Made by a program: the position numbers and the translations under genes. From positions 124,001 through 188,000 of the forward strand of contig JABANP010000035.1 in the NCBI GenBank assembly GCA_013115135.1: DNA of 64,000 nucleotides, in the 5' to 3' direction. Every line of letters starts with the position of its first letter. Position 1 is the first letter of the stretch. The notes below the pieces were generated by a model, which was not told the DNA's origin, searched no databases, and saw only the letters and a list, made by a program, of their open reading frames with translations. Positions 21,882-31,292 of the stretch are shown here, in pieces. This DNA is from Perkinsus olseni. Taxonomy: Eukaryota > Perkinsozoa > Perkinsida > Perkinsidae.

Positions 21882-22226
21882 TTGAGAGACACGGCTCAAC
21901 AGAGATGGACTTACGAAGTACACTGGGACATGGACTCAATATCGACAGGAAAGAATCAGTCTTTCGACTACAGCATTAGTATGTTCGACAAACTATCCAC
22001 AGACCAACTGGAGATATCCGACTCGGAACTGAGGAAACTGACTGATCCCGGATGGTGGTGGAAGGAAAACGACCCTAACCCGCCGGTCCCTGCTGAGAGA
22101 GCTCTCGTACTTCCTGATGAAATAGTATCCTTTCCCTTACTCCAAAGCACCTTCAAGTCGACCAAAATAAGGTTGTGTTCGGATGCAAGAGAGTTGAACA
22201 AGAGAATTCCACGAAGCCTACTGTGA
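21882..22226 (+). CDS. pol: pol, N-terminal part of reverse transcriptase
   Basis: This frame is -1 relative to gag and has no obvious ATG near its beginning, as expected for a frameshift product. It encodes a spacer with GWWWKENDPNPPVP and then the first RT motif, KIRLCSDARELNKRIP, which contains the conserved Arg and LN of the fingers region. It terminates at 22224-22226. The next RT motif is found about 900 bases later in the same frame, so the RT is interrupted by the segment containing two 184-bp repeats. Confidence 0.7.
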   Translation: MRDTAQQRWTYEVHWDMDSISTGKNQSFDYSISMFDKLSTDQLEISDSELRKLTDPGWWWKENDPNPPVPAERALVLPDEIVSFPLLQSTFKSTKIRLCSDARELNKRIPRSLL

Positions 22227-22513
22227 CTGGAAAGTCTGGGTAATGGTATAGTGGCCCTATACTAGTGCGTTGTAGTGTGTAGCGGCTGTCGCAGTGGCTA
22301 CGTGATAGTCCGGGATTTGGCCTGCGAGATGAGACGTGTCTGTTGAGCATGGTGTTCGACGCCGAGTCGAGTCGATTAGACTTCATGAGTTCTATTTGGC
22401 TGATCGGCTTGTGACCTCGTGGCAGTCTTTAACAGCGAGCGAGCGTTCACTGGTGTCGGAGTAGCGAGTCGGAGAGGTTTCTCCCTTTGTACGACGCTAG
22501 CGTTTCTACGAGG

Positions 22514-23108
22514 TGGGGGACCCGGAGTGGCTCGGGGTTTTGGAGTTTCATGGTCTTGACGTAATCTCCTTACCCTAGCTACTCCCGGGTCTGCATTCGC
22601 GAATCCGGTCTCGAGGAGGTGTCGGACACCTAGTGTCCCCTCTCTCGGGTTCTGGTTTCGCGTATGCCTCTCCCAACCTCAGCGTCTATGGGTTTCCATC
22701 GTAGAGAAATGCGGAACGATTTCTTGTGGGGGAAACCTCTAGCTGTGGTTCCAAGTGATTAGGATCACGCTTGTGTGTGCGGCTCGGGCGAGCGCGAAAG
22801 GTTGTGCGGGCTGTGGCACCCGATGACTGGCTAGTGAGCTAGTCGTGGAGTAATATATGGAGGTGTTGGTGGATGTGCAACGAAGTGTTATAGCTCTTTC
22901 CCATCCCTCCCATTCCCTTGACGTTGGGGGACCCGGAGTGGCTCGGGGTTTTGGAGTTTCATGGTCTTGACGTAATCTCCTTACCCTAGCTACTCCCGGG
23001 TCTGCATTCGCGAATCCGGTCTCGAGGAGGTGTCGGACACCTAGTGTCCCCTCTCTCGGGTTCTGGTTTCGCGTATGCCTCTCCCAACCTCAGCGTCTAT
23101 GGGTTTCC
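22514..23108. repeat. 595-bp segment bounded by two identical 184-bp direct repeats
   Basis: Copies at 22514-22697 and 22925-23108 are identical base for base, offset by 411. The 227-bp spacer ends in a pyrimidine-rich tract. Each copy holds short self-complementary stretches (for example aggtgtcggacacct). The segment lies between RT motifs. It could be a nested miniature element with terminal repeats, a partial tandem duplication, or part of an intron, since a plausible acceptor (tttcctctccag) ends it. Confidence 0.7.
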
Positions 23109-23114
23109 TCTCCA

Positions 23115-25238
23115 GGAGATGCCCTACACTTCGTCGACTTACAAAAAGCTTTTTATAAGCTGAGATTAGGTGGAAATAGGGTATTGAGGATTCGATGTAA
23201 CGGCCAAAACTATTTTACCAATAGGGTTATATTTGGAATTTCTTGCGGTCCATCAGCCCTTAATGGGCAAATATTGACCTTGCTGAACGCATCACTGTCG
23301 GTTTTCCTTGGCAAGGACGTCAAACTGCGTGATGTTCGCGAGGCAAATAACCTTATCCCCGGGGTCACCATCGTCATTTTCTACGATGATCTCTGCATAT
23401 TCGGGGATGAGGAGAAGTGCAGACTCCTCATCGAAATCCTTTCCCATGCAGCGTTATTAGTCGGAGGAGAATTTCCAGCGGATAAGCATGACGAACTCTC
23501 AACCACAGCCGCACCGGTTCGTCACCTCGGCGCGTGGTGGTCGGTGAGTGAGTTCCGCCAACTCGTCATCCAATGTGTCCCTATACCACCCGATGCGTTA
23601 ACAATCCAAGAGTCTATGACTCGCCGCCTTGCCTTCGCAATCGCGGGTCATAGATATGATCCGATGAAGCTACATCCTGTAGCTAGACTCGTTGCCAACA
23701 GGATAAGACGCTGGTTCGGAAAATCCGAAGGTGGAAATACAAAATTCGGATGGAATAGACGCTGGAACCTGACCCCCAAACAGATGGGCATCCTGCAATA
23801 CCTTCTCGATCTGTCTAATGCTGACATGACCGACGATTGCAAGCACTATAGCGCTCCTCCCGAATACGCATCTATCGAAGCATACTGTGACGCTTCTGGA
23901 AGCGGCTACGGTTTCTCCGTCCACCTAGTGGGCTTTGAGGAACCCGCCAAGACCTGCCAAGCCCCCTATGTCCTTGAAGAGACAGCAGAGGAATACGGGG
24001 ACAACGAACGATCCTGGCACATCAACAGGAAAGAATGTTTACCAATGCTACGTGTCCTCCAGCGGGTCCTGTATTGGGTCAATATCCTTAGGAGGAATAT
24101 AACCGAAGTCCGCGTCTTCAGTGATAACTCTAGCGCAGTTGCTTGGGCTTCGGATAAGCCACCGAAAGCACACAACATCGAGACCATTGAGATTCAACGG
24201 CTCCAGTCGTCCATGAGAGCGATCGTTGAAACACTCAAGGAGGACCACAACTGCGAGGTCCAAATAAGTCATATCAAAGGATCAGAAAACACGAGGGCGG
24301 ATTTCTTAAGTAGAGCCCTGAAGTCTATTCCTCAGCTCTCTCCGCTAGGGAAGGCTAAAGCCACGGCAAATGCGGGGTGTGGCAGTAGAGACGACTTCAC
24401 CATGATCGTGACCGACACGAACGGAGATGTGACAGTTTGTCCAAACTCGCACAACCCATACACAGGGTTGACCCGAACCGCCATAGCCCCAACGCAAGAA
24501 TCTCACTCCGATGCTGCTGCCGCTGAGAGTAACGATGACATTGTCTTCACCTTAGTAAGCAATGACGCCATGCTTCCAGTAACCGAGGCCGATGCAAGAG
24601 ACGTTCAAAGATTCGACTCCTTGGGGGGCATAGGAGACCTTTCAGAAGCCGAAATCCTTGATCATGTGCGCGAGGCTCTCGCATGCCACACATTCACGCA
24701 GCAGCAATCCATATTCGACCTTCCCCTGAACGAAGTGCTCTCTTGCCTAGGAGCCTTAGACTATGTGGATTCTGTGCCAGACAGGGTCAGCAAAGTATGC
24801 GCAGGGGGTGTTCATGGACAATATCTAAGCTGGGATTCGGCAGAGGAGCTCTTGATCGTAAGTGATCCTAGTGAGCCAGAAGTTCGGTGGCGAGTGTATC
24901 TACCAACCAAGCGGGCAAGGGCTTGGGCGGTTTTCCTCCACCACGACCACCCTCTCATATCATTCCACAAGAGCCTACAGCGGGTTCTACACTCACTTAG
25001 GCATGCCCCTAAAGGCGTGAGCTTCTGGTGGGATGGGATGACCAAATACATATCCAAAATGCTGAAATCCTGTCGTACATGTCAACTGGCTAAACACCAC
25101 ACCGCCATTGCTAATGCACCGACAGTCTCAAGGAGGTGGCAGCAGAGGTTCCGAACCATCCAATTGGACTTTGCGGGTCCCTTCCATAGGGACTCGGAAT
25201 CAGAACCCAGCCCATGGGGGCAGAGTATCTATGCGTGA
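23115..25238 (+). CDS. pol: pol: reverse transcriptase, RNase H, integrase N-terminus
   Basis: RT motif A is FVDLQKAFYKLRL and the catalytic motif is VIFYDDLCIFG (YxDD type). RNase H follows with its four acidic positions: EAYCDASGSGYGF, the Glu in INRKECLPML, VRVFSDNSSAVAW, and SENTRADFLSR. The integrase zinc finger comes next as an HHCC motif, with the two Cys in CRTCQLAK, then the first catalytic Asp in IQLDFAGPFHRD. The frame ends at 25238 soon after that Asp, and the rest of integrase continues in another frame starting at 25214. The N-terminal codon shown is simply the first clearly RT-like one after the repeat segment; the frame is open further upstream into the second 184-bp repeat. 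Confidence 0.8.
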   Translation, partial: GDALHFVDLQKAFYKLRLGGNRVLRIRCNGQNYFTNRVIFGISCGPSALNGQILTLLNASLSVFLGKDVKLRDVREANNLIPGVTIVIFYDDLCIFGDEEKCRLLIEILSHAALLVGGEFPADKHDELSTTAAPVRHLGAWWSVSEFRQLVIQCVPIPPDALTIQESMTRRLAFAIAGHRYDPMKLHPVARLVANRIRRWFGKSEGGNTKFGWNRRWNLTPKQMGILQYLLDLSNADMTDDCKHYSAPPEYASIEAYCDASGSGYGFSVHLVGFEEPAKTCQAPYVLEETAEEYGDNERSWHINRKECLPMLRVLQRVLYWVNILRRNITEVRVFSDNSSAVAWASDKPPKAHNIETIEIQRLQSSMRAIVETLKEDHNCEVQISHIKGSENTRADFLSRALKSIPQLSPLGKAKATANAGCGSRDDFTMIVTDTNGDVTVCPNSHNPYTGLTRTAIAPTQESHSDAAAAESNDDIVFTLVSNDAMLPVTEADARDVQRFDSLGGIGDLSEAEILDHVREALACHTFTQQQSIFDLPLNEVLSCLGALDYVDSVPDRVSKVCAGGVHGQYLSWDSAEELLIVSDPSEPEVRWRVYLPTKRARAWAVFLHHDHPLISFHKSLQRVLHSLRHAPKGVSFWWDGMTKYISKMLKSCRTCQLAKHHTAIANAPTVSRRWQQRFRTIQLDFAGPFHRDSESEPSPWGQSIYA

Positions 25239-26404
25239 TGATCTGCGAGTGCACTAATATTTGTCTCGTTGTCCCCACTGCATCAACATCTGCTCGAGAT
25301 GTCATCGGGGCCCTCACGATATGGTTCATCACATACGGTGTTCCTGAAGCCATCCAACTTGATGCGTGCCCTGCCCATGACAGCCAAGCTCTCCGGGTCT
25401 TTGTGTCTGCTTGGTCATCAAGTCTGAAGCTAGGCATTCCGAGACGCCCGGAGTGCCAAGGAAAAGTTGAGAGGCTCATTAGGGACATCAAGGAAGCCGT
25501 TCGTGTAGGGAAGAACCTTGCTCCGTGCCCCTTGCCGTGGTGGCAAAGTGCTCTAAGTTACGCAATAGTGCATAATACTTCGCCAATAAAAGGCGGCTTC
25601 GGTCTGACTCCAATGGAACTATCTCATGCGTTGGAACCTCCCAACTTTATGTCACCTCCCACCTCAGATAGGAAATTGGATCCCGACCAGATTCAGGAGC
25701 TCTGGCTCAGTTTCCACAGCTTCCTGTCCACAACGCTGGAGAACTATTTAGTCTCCAGGGCCGAGAGGAGCCTCTGTGAGGAGCTTAAGGCCCTTGCTGG
25801 GTCCGATGTGAACCTCGGTCTACTTCCCGGCCAACAAGTATTGCTATCACAGATCATAGATGGCAAAAGAGCGCTTTCTGGGCCCTTCACAATCGCCAGG
25901 CGTGACTCAGATAACCCAACGATCCTCTATTTAGAGGGATTAGACAAGCCAGTTTCTCTGAACCAGCTGGTCCTATACCATAGTGATATGGATCGCGATG
26001 CCCTAGAATTCGCAACTGAGCCCGTGCGTACCTCCTTCTCCACCAGCGCGAGTTCTTCTCTGCCTGATGGCATTCGTCTTACTGAGCTTGAAGCCAACAT
26101 TCACTGGGTGGTCTACAAAGAATTGGATCCCACTCGGTCTCCTGACGAGGAGCCGGTGTTACTGATTTATGCTGCTCGTTTCCTCTCAGGTGATCAGATC
26201 AGTAGAACTATTGAGATCCAAGGGCTTGATCATAAACTTCGCACTAACACTTGGGTTCTTCCTCCTCGAAGTGAGCGTCACCTGGCTGTGAAGCATATTT
26301 CCTATGATCAAGTCATCGGCTCAGCCGGATTCAAGCCTACCGCACGTGGTATGGTCCCTCTTCAGCACCGGAAGTGGTTCGAGTCCCAAGGTTGCATCGT
26401 GTAA
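25214..26404 (+). CDS. pol: pol: integrase catalytic core and C-terminus
   Basis: This frame contains the second and third catalytic residues of a DD35E integrase: Asp in AIQLDACPAHDS and Glu in ECQGKVERLIRD, with exactly 35 residues between them. The HNTSPIKGGFGLTPMEL segment is the usual region after the core. About 150 further residues follow with no chromodomain that I recognise. It overlaps the preceding frame at a GGGGG run (25216-25220); one base gained there would join both frames as PWGAEYLC. It therefore represents either a programmed frameshift or a single homopolymer indel. The stop is TAA 26402-26404, about 100 bases before the 3' LTR. Confidence 0.8.
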   Translation: MGAEYLCVMICECTNICLVVPTASTSARDVIGALTIWFITYGVPEAIQLDACPAHDSQALRVFVSAWSSSLKLGIPRRPECQGKVERLIRDIKEAVRVGKNLAPCPLPWWQSALSYAIVHNTSPIKGGFGLTPMELSHALEPPNFMSPPTSDRKLDPDQIQELWLSFHSFLSTTLENYLVSRAERSLCEELKALAGSDVNLGLLPGQQVLLSQIIDGKRALSGPFTIARRDSDNPTILYLEGLDKPVSLNQLVLYHSDMDRDALEFATEPVRTSFSTSASSSLPDGIRLTELEANIHWVVYKELDPTRSPDEEPVLLIYAARFLSGDQISRTIEIQGLDHKLRTNTWVLPPRSERHLAVKHISYDQVIGSAGFKPTARGMVPLQHRKWFESQGCIV

Positions 26405-26510
26405 TGACTTACGCCTCGCTGGGGGGCATGATAGCGTATGGTCGCTCGCCCAGTCCTTTCATGTGTGACTCTGATTTGTGTGCATCTGTCCCTACTATGC
26501 TATATTCTAG

Positions 26511-26764
26511 TGATTCAAAGTGAGTACTTCAGTGTCTACTTTCTGTATGGACTATTAGAGTCTTATCTCTCGGTTTTACTCCAAGATGTATTCTGGCTAC
26601 GATATTGATGATGTTGAGTTGGACTATGGTGGTGAAAGTTCGGTTGGAGATAATATGGAGGCCATCAGTGCGGCTTATGAGGACATTGACGATGGCCATG
26701 TATCGGTAGACTCTAACATTGACCTGGGCGACTTTGACTCTCCATCTCACTCTAGAAGCTTTCA
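26511..26764 (+). repeat. 3' LTR (254 bp)
   Basis: It is identical to the left LTR. The partial gag frame in it continues 9 codons into flanking DNA before stopping at 26792. The sequence just upstream is not purine-rich, so the usual polypurine tract is missing or displaced. Confidence 0.85.
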
Positions 26765-26859
26765 CAAAGCTTTTCCATCTCCGCTTTCCTGATGCGATAA
26801 TGCGACAAAATTTGTTTGGAGCGGTGCTCTATAGGAGGAAGAGGCAGCCTCTGGCCCAT
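26765..26859 (-). CDS. first coding exon of the EF-hand gene, separated by the retrotransposon
   Basis: On the minus strand an ATG at 26859 opens a frame beginning MGQRLPLPPIEHRSKQ and running into the retrotransposon after RKAEMEKL. If the 7051-bp element (19714-26764) is removed, the frame continues directly into the exon ending at 19713, giving EMEKLCSLRGDWSGNG and the first EF-hand loop. Strand, order and frame all agree with one gene. Alternative: an unrelated short exon; the helix register before the EF loop is not ideal. Confidence 0.5.
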
Positions 26860-27216
26860 CGCATATGTTGGATAACAGAGAAACTACAACTGCTGAGCTG
26901 CGGGTCCCATGGCAGTCTGCGACCAGGATGGACGTCGTTGACATTCGGCGACGATCGGCCCCATCACATCTTGCCTCTCTTGAGCGAACTTGAATTTCCT
27001 CAAGACTTCAATCGCAAATTAGGGTTGGAGTGCGATGTCGGTGAAGAGTGTTTCTCTCAGGGATAGAATCTGCGTTCGTAGCCTCGCCTGGAGTTAGTGA
27101 ACCACCTTTACACCCGCTGATTCGCTTGGATCACACATCTCACTCATCAGCCAGATCTCATGAGTTACTCAGGATGAGCATGCGCAATTGAAATTCGAAA
27201 GGTTACTTTGATTCTC
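26860..27216. promoter_or_regulatory. divergent intergenic region
   Basis: This is about 357 bases between the EF-hand gene start (minus) and the SR140-like gene start (plus). It should hold both promoters; no motif stands out. A possible 5' non-coding exon and intron acceptor for the plus gene is seen at about 27201. Confidence 0.35.
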
Positions 27217-29627
27217 ATGTCGGATGCCTCTCGATCGCGAGTGGCTACGGGAGGGCGGAAGGTGAAAGCGATGGACGATATGCTGGAGGAACTGAAGGAG
27301 AAACACAAACGCCAGGTAGTCGGCAGGCGATCTGAAACTGGGGGAGAGACCCCGAGTGTTCTGTGGAAGGGTATCCTGAGTTCATGATTCTGTGGTCTAA
27401 CTCAGCAGCTGCGAGACCACCTTCGTCATATCTTCCCGACTTCCATTGTTTTCTGAGCCTTGATGACGTCAGGCTGCTCGCCGTGCTGAAGCAAAGCAGC
27501 TTGCGGCAAATGCTGAGAGGGTCAATGTTAAAGTACCTCATGAAGTAGACCCTGAGACCGGAGAAGACAATTTAATGATGTACGGTCGTCTCTGTCTTGC
27601 CCTTGCACGCTACCCTTACGGACAGGTATATTGATAAGGTGAGCAAGTATGTAGCGAGGCACGGCAGAGAGTTTGAAAAGTGATATTCGGGGAATACAAC
27701 GGTTGGACATTGGAGCTGCTTTAGGTATCTTGAGACTCTTGCCAATGAGGGCGACAAGCGACTACAGTTCCTATTGCAACCGCTTGACTCACCAGCTAGT
27801 GTTTACTACCGGTGGCGAGTGTGCGCCTATCTCAATGGTGACACGCAGGTAGTAGAAACCGGCAAAGGAAATCATTTGTAGCCCTCGGTCCATCATAGAC
27901 GCAATATTCGACGACGCCTTTTATGATTTACGGGCAAGGACACTTGTGGGTGCCTCCTAGCCGCTCCGAGACAAAGGGTGATGAGAATTCGGAGAACAGT
28001 GTCAAAACCAACGAGAAGTAGGAGAGAACTGAACGCCTGTTGAAGCTCCTATCCGCTCATCCTCTCAGATTTGAATCTACTGTCCTGTCGGAGGAAGATC
28101 GTACGTACTTGCTGAGGCACCTCTTTACCGAATCTCAGCACCAAGCGGGGGAGCATCCGAGATGCTATGGTCTGGTGTATTGACAGATCTAGGGCTGCCG
28201 ACGATTTAATATCCCAGCTTTATCCGAGTGAGTTGATCTAGAACTGGCTCGTACCCTTGCTCAGAACTGCTGGAACCCCTTGTCTATCATCCTTTGGGTT
28301 TAAAAGCATTATTCGATTTCGTTTTCGCCCACCCATCCAGTCTAGATCGCCCAATAGTTCTTCGCATCAGATATTTCTCAAGGCTCTGCAAAAGCGCTCT
28401 CCGAAACACCGCTACGATCCGTCGCATCGGCCTATCTCATCAATGATTTGCTGCACAATGCAGGAGCGTCGACGGCGAAAGCCGGCTGGCAGTTTAGATC
28501 CGCTCTCGAGAAGATGCTGCCTCCCCTAGCAGCACAGATTGCGGAAGGAGGGGTAGGGCTCGGGAATAGGGCTTCGATTAGTGGCTAAGAGTAGATGGCA
28601 ATTTCTGGGGTCTTCCACGTCCTCAGATCTTCGCCAGTGTGAGTTGCGTGACACCCTGTGGAAGTTCTTATTTGCTCTTGTGCTGTTCGAGAAGACACCC
28701 GAGCTAGTCGAAGCGTGGCGGAGCTGTGCGGCGTCGTGGATATCAAGGGAGCTTTTCGACCATCACTTCGTCCGAGGCGTTTTATTGGAGCTTGACGGGC
28801 CGCCTAAAGGAAGGCGAGGATGAGGAAGTGATTCTCACCGAGAAGGACACCGACCAGATTACGGAGTGGAGGGAGTACGACGATGCCCAGCTTGACAAGG
28901 TAGTAGTGGAAGATAAATGTATTTCCTATAGCGCTGAAGCCGTACTTTTTGCTCTGGGTAGGTTTGTGAGACGCACGGGATCTCGGCGCTGAAGCGGAAC
29001 AAGGAGGATAAGTTACTCCAACTGACACGGTGGCTCACGAAGGTTGCCGGAGACAGACAAGAGCTGGACGGTTTGGACGTTTCTGACGACGATATCTCGG
29101 AACTCAGTAACGAGGACGAGGAGATGTCGGACGGGGAACCGTTGGAGGAGGATGATTCCGAGGCTGTGCCTGACAACTGGGAGACTCTTGATGACAATCC
29201 TGATGAGGAGGACGTTGACGGCGAGCCTGTTGAGAGCGCTGAACCTGCGTCTGCGCTCAGCTTTGGTGTTTCAGCCCCTACGATGGGCCCGAAAATTACA
29301 GCGGAGCGAAAGCCGGCCTCCACGGTAGCTACCGTCAACAACGACCGGGTTCAGGTGGTTGCTGACATATCAAGTTTGATGGTTGAGCTACCACCTCCTA
29401 AAGTAGCGCCTGCAAAGCGCCGTGAACGCAGTTGGAGTGAAAGCCGCCGGAGGAGAGGCCGGAGTCGTAGTGACAGCCGCGACAGGAGACGATCTCGAAG
29501 GAGATCAAGATCTCGAGAGAGGAGTCGTCGGCGCCATAGATCGAAGCGCAGTATTACGCGTAGCACTAGTCGTGACAGGGCGCGTCACCGAGAACGAGAA
29601 CGAGAACGAGGTCGTCGCCGTGACTGA
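27217..29627 (+). CDS. SR140/U2SURP-like splicing factor
   Basis: The exons encode, in order: a helical start (KAMDDMLEELKEKHKRQ); a SURP module (YIDKVSKYVARHGREFEK joined to YLETLANEGDKRLQFLL, then SVYYRWRVCAYLNGDTQ); a CID/RPR domain (SIRDAMVWCIDRSRAADDL, AYLINDLLHNAGASTAKAGW); a cwf21-like segment (DAQLDKVCETHGISALK); an acidic region; and an Arg/Ser-rich tail ending at TGA 29625-29627. This order matches U2-associated SURP protein SR140, which links U2 snRNP to pre-mRNA in the nucleus. The RRM found N-terminal to SURP in animal SR140 was not seen here. Two defects occur: an in-frame TAG at 28019-28021, and one extra base in a GGGGG run at 28147-28151 needed to reach the CID frame. Either may be an assembly error or an unrecognised intron. 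Confidence 0.75.
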
Positions 29628-29775
29628 TGTCAGCACAGTTTGTGATAATTTGAACGATTTCTCCGGCCCTTGTCATGTCGAGTTGAGAAGTGATCGTGCC
29701 GAGAGAGCGGCGTCTGTTATCGATGGTAACCCGCCATCAGCATTCAACTCAACAGTATCGTTTGAAAAAGGATAA

Positions 29776-31059
29776 TCAAGTGCTATGCACGGAGGCGGTG
29801 TCCTCTGGATCTTCTGTGATCACAGGGAGACTGCCTGGACTCGGACCACCGGACACACGCGCCAAGGCTCGCTGTCTGATTTCTAGAGGTGGCAATGCAG
29901 TCGGTTGCCCGAACCTGTTAGATCCACACGGAAACCGAACCCCATTTCGTGATGACTTACGCAGCAGCGGCCCATAAGAGTTGATTGGCGGCTGCACCCT
30001 TGACAGTGTTCAGCTGTCGCATTTCACACACATATTGCCACGAGAAGTAGGAGGCAGTGAAGCTCACCTACAGCAAACAGATGCGATGGCGGGTAGAGCC
30101 CCGCGTACCGCTGGACTGAGTATTAGCAGCGAGTTAGCCAGCGTGAGGGGGAAGGGGTTGGGCATGAACAGCACGGACAGTAGCTGCAGGGCCTGGGCTG
30201 AGCCCTGGAGGAAGGCGAAGACTACATACGTCTTGAGCCGATCAGGGTCTGAATGAGAGTGTCCCGTCATACCGACCGATGGTTCACAGACATACTCCTG
30301 TCGGGCAATGCATTGACAACGCCGAGGAGGCCAAGCATGCCATTATATATCCCGCTGTAGAGATCCATCGTGTAGGCTTGGGCCAGGCCTATCCCCACAT
30401 GCGCCGCCGTCAACGATTGCACCGCTCTCCTGAAGTCACAGCCAATGCTCAATCATTTGACCGTTATATCCCAGCGCTCCTCACAGGAGGAACCATGCCC
30501 GTGAATTATCTCTCTGCGTTGGCTCGACCTCACATTCAGGCGCTACTGAAGTTTGAGCTACAGGCGCCGGCATGGTTCTGAGCATGCCCGGGGGAGGAGG
30601 CGGCGCCATGGCCATCACCGCACCTGATGATGACGCTCTCATAGGGACCCCACAACAGGAGGCTCCGTCCAGCAGGTTCAAGGACGGACCATACGGGCTC
30701 AGCGAGCGGCTTTGCCCTAGGGCTCTAATGCTCTGTCAGAAAAGCTTTATTCCAAGGTGACGTCGAAGGGGATCGGCCTGCCCAGCTTTGACATCGTTGA
30801 GCCTTGATAACCACTCCCCGACTAACCTGCAGGAGTCGCCATACGAGTCACCGAGAGCAACCCCTGTAACATCATCATCGCGGACGTAGCGAGATCTGCG
30901 AACCCCTCAATCTCCTCTTCCTCGTCGCATTCCTGCTGGAAGGTTGTTGACGTCGATACTGGTATGAATGTGAGGAAGTCACAGGTGTTCTTGGGTCGTG
31001 ATCGGCAGCTGTCCGACACTCCTCGCGAGAGAGGAGCCACGTCTAGAAAAATCAAACAT
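29776..31059 (-). CDS. multi-pass membrane protein, family unknown
   Basis: The minus-strand ATG at 31059 starts MFDFSRRGSSLARSVGQLP. An acidic cluster follows (ECDEEEEIEGFADLA), then a Pro/Met-rich exon (AMAPPPPPGMLRTMPAP). Hydrophobic exons come next: HVGIGLAQAYTMDLYSGIY with GMLGLLGVV, then TYVVFAFLQGSAQALQLLSV and LANSLLILSPAV, consistent with three or more membrane helices. The last exon is hydrophilic and ends in ITEDPEDTASVHST with the stop at 29776. No family was recognised. The layout, with cytosolic termini around a small helical bundle, would suit an endomembrane protein of the secretory pathway. Several introns of usual length separate the exons, and their boundaries are approximate. 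Confidence 0.5.
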
Positions 31060-31292
31060 GATTCCTATAGAGACGGGACCGACTCGGTACCACCGAGCTG
31101 GGCGAGTCGCCGCGGAAGCCGGCTTGACAAACTACAACCCAAGGCCGAATGAGCGGAGAAAAAATCGTTTGCTAAAGGTCAGAATATTAAGTGTCTGCGA
31201 ATAGGTGTTTCAGCGGAAGCCGTGGCTCGAAAAGCCTAAGATCTTTCCTTCAAAGCCAAATTTCCACCCAGCCCTCTGTAAGTTAGCCCTCC
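31060..31292. other. short intergenic region
   Basis: It separates the promoter side of the membrane-protein gene from the 3' end of the M28 peptidase gene on the same strand. Nothing specific was seen. Confidence 0.3.

Larger units (their letters stand above)
19714..26764 (+). mobile_element. LTR retrotransposon, 7.05 kb, inserted antisense in an EF-hand gene
   Basis: Two identical 254-bp direct repeats (19714-19967 and 26511-26764) flank gag, protease, reverse transcriptase, RNase H and integrase in the order RT-RH-IN, as in Ty3/Gypsy and BEL-Pao elements. Each LTR starts TGA and ends TCA. A TGG-starting primer-binding-site candidate follows the left LTR directly. No purine tract precedes the right LTR. 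Coding is spread over three frames, with a -1 step after gag, an interruption inside RT, and a further frame change inside integrase. Identical LTRs point to a very recent insertion. It has no clean target duplication with these boundaries. Confidence 0.85.

Noticed and set aside
22227..23114. Group I or group II self-splicing intron in reverse transcriptase
   Set aside because: No domain V-like hairpin, GUGYG start or group I core was recognised; the repeats fit a duplication or nested element better.
19714..26764. Tyrosine-recombinase (DIRS/PAT-like) retroelement with split repeats
   Set aside because: The integrase has an HHCC finger and a DD35E triad with 35-residue spacing, and no recombinase signature was seen, so a normal LTR element is the better call.
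28019..28021. In-frame TAG in the SR140-like gene as evidence for stop-codon reassignment
   Set aside because: Other genes use TAG, TAA and TGA as terminal stops in sensible places, and the same gene has an indel nearby; error or a missed intron is more likely.
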